DNA of 12,209 nt from JBNKEI01 sp050288705 (GTDB taxonomy: Bacteria; Myxococcota; Myxococcia; Myxococcales; UBA5297): contig JBNKEI010000176.1 of NCBI GenBank assembly GCA_050288705.1, forward strand, positions 1 through 12,209, in the 5' to 3' direction. Both the position numbers and the translations under genes were made by a program. The notes under the pieces were generated by a model. The model ran no database searches and was not told the origin of the DNA. It saw only the letters and a list, made by a program, of their open reading frames with translations. Every line of letters begins with the position of its first letter. The first letter of the stretch is position 1. Shown one piece after another: positions 7,179 through 12,209 of this stretch.

Positions 7179-7951
7179 GACTCCCACATTTTCCAGGGCG
7201 CTTTTCCCGTTTGCCACATGTTTTCTAGAAGTTGTTTTTCTCGCAGAGTGTCCATGGGTTGCCAAAATCCTTCGTGACAAAATCCCATTAATTGGCCATC
7301 TAAAGCTAGTTTTTCCATGGGAGCACGTTCCCAAATTGATTCATCGCTTTCAATGTATTCAAAAATGCCTGGCTCTAGCACAAAAAAACCGGCATTAATC
7401 CACCCTTCGCCAGCTTGTGGTTTTTCTTTAAACTCGGCAACCCTGCCTTCATTGTCGATAGTTACGCCGCCAAAACGGGAAGGTGGGCGAGCTACAGTCA
7501 CCGTAGCCAGCTTGCCGTGTTGTTTGTGGAAGGCAGCTAGCGACAAAAGGTCGACATTGGAAACGCCATCGCCATAGGTAAGCATAAATGGTTCATGGCC
7601 TATGGCGTTTTGTAGCCGTTTAATGCGGCCGCCAGTTTGCGTGAGATGCCCCGTATCTACTAGGCGAACTGTCCAATCTACCGTATGTTGGTGATGCACC
7701 ATTACCGCGCCATTGGAAAGTTGAATGGTTAAGTCGTTATTAAAAGCATAAAAATTTAAGAAATAGTCTTTGATTACTTCGCTTTTGTAACCACATGCCA
7801 CTACAAATTCTTTAAAATTGTAGGAGGCATACATATTCATAATATGCCAAAGGATGGGTTTCCCGCCAATTTCTACCATTGGCTTTGGCTTTAAGGTAGT
7901 CTCTTCGCTCAGCCGGGTACCAAGGCCACCAGCCAAAATGACTACTTTCAT
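7175..7951 (-). CDS. rfbF: Glucose-1-phosphate cytidylyltransferase
   Basis: A 258-residue sugar-nucleotidyltransferase, the normal length for the family, which makes CDP-D-glucose from glucose-1-phosphate and CTP. It is the first step of the 3,6-dideoxyhexose branch. Seen are the nucleotide-binding signature LAGGLGTRLSEET (6-18), KPKPMVEIGGKPILWHIM (21-38), the metal-binding YGDGV (126-130), the W-INAGFFVLEP block (184-194) and FWQPMDTLRE (229-238) with the second metal aspartate. The SEET extension after the G-rich loop and the KPKPMVEIGGKP block separate it from the dTTP-using RmlA class. The ATG at 7951 is used: an in-frame TTG eight codons upstream would only add residues before the first beta strand. 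It lies 33 bases after the dehydrogenase gene and overlaps the rfbG start. Confidence 0.95.
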   Translation of the reverse strand: MKVVILAGGLGTRLSEETTLKPKPMVEIGGKPILWHIMNMYASYNFKEFVVACGYKSEVIKDYFLNFYAFNNDLTIQLSNGAVMVHHQHTVDWTVRLVDTGHLTQTGGRIKRLQNAIGHEPFMLTYGDGVSNVDLLSLAAFHKQHGKLATVTVARPPSRFGGVTIDNEGRVAEFKEKPQAGEGWINAGFFVLEPGIFEYIESDESIWERAPMEKLALDGQLMGFCHEGFWQPMDTLREKQLLENMWQTGKAPWKMWES

Positions 7952-7984
7952 TTTGCTTAGCCCATCCTTTGCCAAATAAAACTT

Positions 7985-9337
7985 TTACGCTTTCACTATT
8001 CTTGGTCGTTCACCTTGGATGCTCATTTCTTTCAGCAAATTGCGACAATCAATTACTATTTTGACCTCTTTGAATAAATCCGGCTTTTTAAATATTTGGT
8101 GAGCAGTAGAAACAATTAGAGCATCGAATTGGGAAAATGTTTTGGGGTCACAGGGAACTGAAGACAAATCAAGCTGATATTTCCGAGTATGCTTGGCCAC
8201 GGGCAAGAAAGGATCGCAATACTCCACCTGTGCGCCGGCTTCTTGCAACAGATCGATGATTTCATAGGATGGAGACTCGCGGTCATCATCGATATTAGCT
8301 TTGTATGCCAGGCCAAGTACCAGAATACGAGAACCTTTCAAACATTTTCCGTCTTCATTCAAAGCCTCGGAGGTCTTACGGATTACATAATGAGGCATGC
8401 TGGTGTTAATTTCGCCAGCAAGCTCAATGAATCGTGCCCACGTTCCGTGCTCAGCAGCTTTCCAGGAAAGATAAAACGGGTCTAATGGGATGCAGTGGCC
8501 ACCAAGACCTGGTCCAGGATAAAAAGGCATGAAGCCGAACGGTTTAGTCTTCGCGGCTTCGATGACTTCCCAAACGTCAATGCCCATGCGATCAAAAACC
8601 ATCTTTAGCTCATTAACCAGAGCAATATTTACTGATCGGAATATGTTTTCCAAAAGCTTGCCTGATTCCGCGACCTTGGCTGAAGAAAGCTTAACAACTT
8701 TTTCCAGGGCCATTGAGTAGAATGCAGCGGCTACTTCGGTAGATTCCGGGTTTACTCCTCCGACCAATTTGGGAGTATTGCGTGTACTAAAAGTAGAGTT
8801 TCCTGGGTCTTCCCGCTCCGGAGAAAAGGCTAGCAAGAAATCTTCAGGACAACGCAGGCCGTTTTTGGTAAGGATAGGCAGAACCTCATAGTCGGTAGTG
8901 CCTGGGTAGGTAGTGGATTCCAAAACTACTAACTGGCCTGGGCGTAGCCGCCGGGCTATTTCTTCAGAAGTTGCGTGAATGAATGAATTATCCGGCTCCC
9001 GATGCTTTCCCAGCGGAGTAGGCACACATATAAAGATAGCGTCGCATTCAGCTAATTTATCAAAGTTAGTGGTAGCGCTAAATTTGCCAGCTCGTACTGA
9101 ATTGGCCACTCTTTCTGGGCCTATATGCTTGATGTAAGACTCACCGCGTTGGAGAGAACTAATTTTTTTGGGGTCAACATCAAAACCAATCGCAGAAAAT
9201 CCGGCTTCAGCAAAAACTAGGGCTAAAGGAAGTCCCACATAACCTTGGCCAATTACGCCAATGGTCGCATTTCTATTTTTCGTTTTTTCGAGCAGATTCT
9301 GCATATTGTTTGATGCCTTATTATTGGTTGAAGTCAT
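7985..9337 (-). CDS. UDP-N-acetylhexosamine 6-dehydrogenase (WbpA/WbpO/TviB class)
   Basis: A 450-residue NAD-dependent nucleotide-sugar dehydrogenase that would oxidise C6 of a UDP-HexNAc to the uronic acid, giving for example UDP-GlcNAcA. The N-terminal Rossmann motif GQGYVG is at 30-35, followed by VPTPLGKHREPD (105-116), ESTTYPGTT (140-148) and SPEREDPGN (172-180). The lysine of AESGKLLEN (223-231) and the catalytic Cys282 in PGLGGHCIPLDPFYL (276-290) are intact, and a C-terminal NAD-fold domain with LGLAYKANIDDDRESP follows. The SPEREDPGN and GGHCIPLDP blocks resemble WbpA-type UDP-GlcNAc dehydrogenases more than UDP-glucose dehydrogenase. Exact hexosamine specificity is not readable. 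It lies 29 bases after wzc. Enzymes that further modify UDP-GlcNAcA (WbpB, WbpE, WbpD, WbpI) are absent from the window. Confidence 0.88.
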   Translation of the reverse strand: MTSTNNKASNNMQNLLEKTKNRNATIGVIGQGYVGLPLALVFAEAGFSAIGFDVDPKKISSLQRGESYIKHIGPERVANSVRAGKFSATTNFDKLAECDAIFICVPTPLGKHREPDNSFIHATSEEIARRLRPGQLVVLESTTYPGTTDYEVLPILTKNGLRCPEDFLLAFSPEREDPGNSTFSTRNTPKLVGGVNPESTEVAAAFYSMALEKVVKLSSAKVAESGKLLENIFRSVNIALVNELKMVFDRMGIDVWEVIEAAKTKPFGFMPFYPGPGLGGHCIPLDPFYLSWKAAEHGTWARFIELAGEINTSMPHYVIRKTSEALNEDGKCLKGSRILVLGLAYKANIDDDRESPSYEIIDLLQEAGAQVEYCDPFLPVAKHTRKYQLDLSSVPCDPKTFSQFDALIVSTAHQIFKKPDLFKEVKIVIDCRNLLKEMSIQGERPRIVKA

Positions 9338-9366
9338 AGTAAGATTGCCCCCATGTGAAAGAAGCC

Positions 9367-11550
9367 CTAGGCCTGGCTTTTGCCCTCGCCGTAGTATCTT
9401 CCGTAGCTGTAGTAATATCCCAGGTAATAACCGTACTGGCGCTTGTCGATATCTACGTCATTTAAAACTGCTCCCAAAATTTTTGCGTTGGCATCGCGCA
9501 GCGACTTTACTGCTCTTTCCGCTAGGTCGCGATTGGTACGCAACATTTTGGTAATCATGATGGTCCCGTCCATTTGGTTGGCGAGCACCAGTGGGTCTGT
9601 TACCGCGCCGACCGGGGGAGAATCGTACATCACGCGATCAAACCGCTCGGCAAGCTGATCAGAAAGTTTTTTAAATCGTTCAGTGTGCAGTAGCTCTGCC
9701 GGATTAGGAGGAATAGGGCCACTTGGTAATACGTATAGCCCAGAAACGGAAGTGGTTTTGATGGCGTCTTCCAGAGTTCCTTCTCCGACGATCAAGCTAG
9801 AAAGGCCTACCTCGTTGGATACGCCGAAGCTACGGTGCAAACGAGGACGGCGCATATCGCTGTCAATCAGTAATACTCGGTTACCACTTTGCGCTAAAAC
9901 AATGCCCAAACTAATTACCGTGGTGGTTTTTCCTTCCTGCGGACCAGAGCTGGTTACAACTAATCTTTTGGCGGGATTGTCGGGGGTCATGAAAAGAAGA
10001 TTAGTGCGCACTGTCCGACAACATTCCGCTACCGTGCTTTTGGGTTGTTGAGAAATATACAAATCGCGCTGCTGTGGTTTTGAGGGATCGCCACCGGGAA
10101 TGGAGGGGAGTAATCCTAGGAAATTTAAACCAAGCGCTTCAATGTCTTGATGTCCTTTAATAGAGCGGTCTTGGAATTCCAAAAGCGCGGCCAGTCCTAT
10201 TCCTGCAAAGAGCCCTAGTAGTGCGGCAATGGCAAGATTTAGCAGAACCCGCGGTTTAACTGGTTTTTTATCAATGGTAGCGGCGTCAAGAATACGCACA
10301 TTGTTAGCTTTTAGAAGAGATGCTAATTCTAATTCTTTTATTCGTTTAAGAACTAACTCAAAAAGTCGCTGATTATTTTCTTCTTCGCGAGCTAAACGCT
10401 TGTAGTCAATTTCTTTCTTATTGGTTTCAAAGGCTTCCTTTTTCACGCCAGCCAACATTGCAGCGAGATTTCTCTCGGTATCAACCAGTTCTCGATATTC
10501 AGAAATACTGGCACCCAGAATAGCGTCGATTTCACTCACCATGCTTTGTTTGGCAACTGAGAGTTTTTCTTCCGCAGCTTTCATTCGCGGATGCTCTGGT
10601 CCGTAGCGTTCTCTTAAATCCGAGGCTTCTCCGGCAATTTGTAAATAATTAACTTTTAGTTGGTTGACAAACATGTTGCTGGCGACTACGCCCAATTCCA
10701 TGATCGCATTAGGATCGTCGGATTTTTTTGCTTCTTGAATAGCTTTTACACGGGCATCGAGTTCTGCCTTGCGGGTACGTATTTTGGTGAGACTTTCGTC
10801 AACTGCCATAAGCTTTTGGCTAGTTATTGTTTGTTTGTTTTCCAATGTAGTGTAGATAAGGTCGTTATCTTTTTTGAAACTGTATAGTGCGATCTCACTG
10901 GTACTCAGTTTGTTTTTCAAATCGGCAAGCTGGTCGTGCAGCCAGCTAGCGGCATCTTTGGAGCTGTCTACCCGACGTTCCAGGTTGAATTGCATGTAGA
11001 CATTGGCAAATGCATTGGCTATTTCCGTGGCGCGTTCTGGCGAGAAGTCTTCCACCTTGAGGTTTACGATTTGCGAATCTTTTACTGGTTCAATAGAAAG
11101 CTTGGATAGTAAGACTTTCACTGGGTCAATTTTTTCCAGAGCCTTTTTGCGGTCATCAACGGAAAGCTTGTCTAGCCCCAGAAACTCCATATTGCGATCC
11201 AGCCCCAAATCGGCAACTACTCGTTCGGCTAGGGTACGGCTGCGAATGATCTTGTACTGAGTCTCGTAAAATTCTTTGGACTGCCAATAGCTTCCTGCTC
11301 CCAAATCTACCGCATCGCGAATGCCTTCGCCGAGAACCTGCGGGGCGCTGAAATCGATTACCAAGGAAGCGGAGGCAGAGTAGATCTTTTGTTGACGTAA
11401 AGTAAACACTGCGGTGATCGCCACCGAGGCCACTAAGGCCAGTACAATCACCCATCGATGTTTTAAAACAATTTCAGCGTATTTACGCAGGTCAATCGGC
11501 TTTTCTTCAACTGGGGTAGAGGAAAGGGGATTCTGCGAGTTTTGCACCAT
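9367..11550 (-). CDS. wzc: Wzc-like tyrosine autokinase / polysaccharide co-polymerase
   Basis: A 727-residue inner-membrane protein controlling chain length and export of capsule or high-molecular-weight polysaccharide. The Wzz domain starts near residue 18 with a first membrane helix about 32-50. A long periplasmic region with coiled-coil stretches (about 190-420) follows, then a second helix about 435-457 after the proline-rich KKPVKPRVLLN. The cytoplasmic BY-kinase domain has Walker A SGPQEGKTT (535-543), Walker A' LLIDSDMRRP (560-569) and Walker B-like RVMYDSPP (639-646). The C-terminal tail carries nine tyrosines within residues 706-720, the autophosphorylation cluster. It is the fused proteobacterial form, not the split Firmicute pair. 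It is the first gene of the cluster here; Wza and the phosphatase Wzb are not seen. The ATG has only a weak ribosome site (GAG-rich). Confidence 0.95.
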   Translation of the reverse strand: MVQNSQNPLSSTPVEEKPIDLRKYAEIVLKHRWVIVLALVASVAITAVFTLRQQKIYSASASLVIDFSAPQVLGEGIRDAVDLGAGSYWQSKEFYETQYKIIRSRTLAERVVADLGLDRNMEFLGLDKLSVDDRKKALEKIDPVKVLLSKLSIEPVKDSQIVNLKVEDFSPERATEIANAFANVYMQFNLERRVDSSKDAASWLHDQLADLKNKLSTSEIALYSFKKDNDLIYTTLENKQTITSQKLMAVDESLTKIRTRKAELDARVKAIQEAKKSDDPNAIMELGVVASNMFVNQLKVNYLQIAGEASDLRERYGPEHPRMKAAEEKLSVAKQSMVSEIDAILGASISEYRELVDTERNLAAMLAGVKKEAFETNKKEIDYKRLAREEENNQRLFELVLKRIKELELASLLKANNVRILDAATIDKKPVKPRVLLNLAIAALLGLFAGIGLAALLEFQDRSIKGHQDIEALGLNFLGLLPSIPGGDPSKPQQRDLYISQQPKSTVAECCRTVRTNLLFMTPDNPAKRLVVTSSGPQEGKTTTVISLGIVLAQSGNRVLLIDSDMRRPRLHRSFGVSNEVGLSSLIVGEGTLEDAIKTTSVSGLYVLPSGPIPPNPAELLHTERFKKLSDQLAERFDRVMYDSPPVGAVTDPLVLANQMDGTIMITKMLRTNRDLAERAVKSLRDANAKILGAVLNDVDIDKRQYGYYLGYYYSYGRYYGEGKSQA

Positions 11551-11796
11551 TCTCAGGCTCGTCTTTCAAAGAAGCTTGTAAGAACTACAATAAGGTTCGC
11601 TGTAGGCTGTGCTCAAAAACTAATCTAGGAAATTTTGCTATTCGCATACCATATTTTGAGGCGTAATTGGCAAGCTTCGTTTGGGAACTTCGCAAGGTGG
11701 TTGTCTTAGCAGGGTGTTGTCAGATACGTTTACGTGGTGAAGAGTTATCGCCAATGTACTCATTGGTCGGAAAACTATGCCGTTAAAAGTGGGCTT
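11551..11796. other. Leader region upstream of wzc, no gene seen
   Basis: These 246 bases lie between the decayed toxin gene and wzc. I see no open frame of note, no RNA gene, and no clear terminator. The only candidate signal is the weak promoter-like pair at 11616-11587. If the operon starts in this window, its promoter should lie here. Confidence 0.5.
11587..11616 (-). promoter_or_regulatory. Candidate sigma70 promoter of the polysaccharide operon
   Basis: On the minus strand TTGAGC (11616-11611) and TATTGT (11592-11587) are separated by 18 bases, each matching four of six consensus positions, ending 36 bases before the wzc ATG. It is the best-placed match I see in the 246-base leader, but it is weak and could be fortuitous. 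No ops/JUMPstart element is visible there. Confidence 0.28.
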
Positions 11797-12031
11797 TCAA
11801 ACTGCCTCTAAGTAAAGTCCAGGGGCTGAATGGGGGTAGGCAGGTCGGCGCGAGCTGCTATCTTCATCAACCAAGCAATCCGAAAAACCAATGGCTGGGT
11901 AGGCTCGAAAGCGATCAAGCGCAGCAATTACGGTTTCCGGGTCTTGAATTGCAAGGTTCTCGTGGTTCAGAAGCATCTCAATAGCAGTTGCTATTTGGGG
12001 GGGCGCTTAGGTCATACACCGAAGCTAGGGC
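11797..12031 (-). pseudogene. Decayed VapC-like PIN-domain toxin gene (C-terminal part)
   Basis: Minus-strand translation gives LASVYDLSA, then after a one-base shift QIATAIEMLLNHENLAIQ, DPETVIAALDRFRAYPAIG and FSDCL. This is the C-terminal half of a type II PIN ribonuclease toxin, with the FSDCL aspartate as one of the conserved acidic metal ligands. The first frame break falls in a run of seven cytosines (12003-11997): six would keep the frame. A second falls at about 11874-11868, where removing one G in TTGGTTG restores LLMKIAARADLP, like the usual LEIARKAGHLP. After that the expected GTFDR motif is scrambled and frames end at stops (one at 11799-11797). The N-terminal half and any antitoxin are missing. 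The gene is certainly not functional as read; homopolymer sequencing error could explain the first shift but not the loss of the N-terminus. Confidence 0.72.
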
Positions 12032-12060
12032 GTGTCCCCATATCCAGCACCACGTCCTCC

Positions 12061-12087
12061 GTCATTCCCGCGAAAGCGGGAATCCAG
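12061..12087. repeat. Small palindromic repeat with GAAA-loop hairpin
   Basis: ATTCCCGC (12064-12071) and GCGGGAAT (12076-12083) form a perfect 8-bp stem closed by the GNRA loop GAAA, flanked by GTC and CCAG. This GTCATTCCCGC...GCGGGAATCCAG unit is a well-known type of dispersed proteobacterial repeat. Only one copy is in the window. It lies between the truncated PIN gene and the putative transposase start. Confidence 0.75.
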
Positions 12088-12147
12088 GGGGCACCACAGT
12101 TGAAAGACCAGCTTGCATTCCGATCTGACCTTTGGTTTAGGCTTTGG

Positions 12148-12209
12148 ATGGCGTTACGATTGTCGTTGGACGAGAGTAAGTGGTCTCAAATTCGTGGTTT
12201 CTTGAAATC
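12148..12209 (+). CDS. Possible IS5-family transposase, N-terminus only (partial at right edge)
   Basis: An open frame from the ATG at 12148 to the window edge reads MALRLSLDESKWSQIRGFLK. The pattern S-DE-xW-xxI-xxFL resembles the extreme N-terminus of IS5-family (IS427/DUF4096-type) transposases, which usually open with LSDEQWxxIxxxLP. AGG lies a few bases upstream. The frame is open further upstream to at least a TTG at 12099. It would be the only plus-strand gene, pointing away from the polysaccharide operon. Twenty residues is too little to be sure; it may be a chance frame. Confidence 0.38.
   Translation, partial: MALRLSLDESKWSQIRGFLK

Noticed and set aside
7179..7334. N-terminal 52-residue extension of RfbG
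   Set aside because: It lies entirely within rfbF in another frame, and RfbG family proteins begin near the GTG at 7178.
7952..7975. Eight-residue TTG-start extension of RfbF
   Set aside because: The family N-terminus starts directly with the MKVVILAGG strand at the ATG at 7951.
2526..11260. Many plus-strand open frames of 60-120 codons opposite the operon genes
   Set aside because: They are antisense shadows of well-recognised conserved proteins and show no family features of their own.
11551..11800. JUMPstart/ops antitermination element upstream of wzc
   Set aside because: I looked for GGCGGTAG on the minus strand in the leader and did not find it; regulation of RfaH type is therefore not supported here.
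1..12209. CRISPR arrays, tRNA or rRNA genes, defence systems
   Set aside because: No regularly spaced repeats, no tRNA-like cloverleaf and no defence gene other than the decayed PIN toxin were seen.

Overview
The window is a bacterial surface-polysaccharide locus, almost entirely on the minus strand, so it reads from right to left. The genes look proteobacterial, most likely gammaproteobacterial: base composition is intermediate to slightly AT-rich by eye, the rfb gene order is that of enteric O-antigen clusters, and short palindromic intergenic repeats of proteobacterial type are present. The sequence alone does not give genus or species.

Layout in transcription order. Positions 12209-11551 are gene-poor: the possible 5' end of an IS5-type transposase at the right edge, a small palindromic repeat, and a decayed VapC/PIN toxin gene ending at 11797, followed by the leader of the polysaccharide operon. 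Then come wzc (11550-9367, chain-length tyrosine autokinase), a WbpA-type UDP-sugar dehydrogenase (9337-7985), rfbF (7951-7175), rfbG (7178-6078), rfbH (5991-4663), a CDP-paratose synthase (4582-3662), the CDP-paratose 2-epimerase rfbE/tyv (3665-2553), a Wzx flippase (2560-1004) and a DUF268-type methyltransferase (970-206). An ATG with a good Shine-Dalgarno at the left edge (3-1) suggests that the cluster continues out of the window.

Together rfbF, rfbG, rfbH, paratose synthase and rfbE form the CDP-tyvelose branch: glucose-1-P to CDP-glucose, to CDP-4-keto-6-deoxyglucose, to the 3-deoxy intermediate, to CDP-paratose, to CDP-tyvelose. The order F-G-H-S-E-X is the one known from Salmonella group D O-antigen loci. 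The RfbI/E3 reductase expected to reduce RfbH is absent, and wzc plus a UDP-HexNAc dehydrogenase sit at the head instead. The predicted polymer therefore has a 3,6-dideoxyhexose, probably a uronic-acid amino sugar, and possibly a methyl group. No glycosyltransferase or Wzy polymerase is in view.

The gaps on both sides of rfbH each hold one copy of the same ~40-bp palindromic repeat in the same orientation. One copy supplies the stop codon of rfbG. A third, unrelated structured element (33-136) lies downstream of the methyltransferase gene. I found no convincing new defence or other novel system. The most unusual signals are the repeats around rfbH, the broken toxin/IS junction, and the pathway gap at E3.
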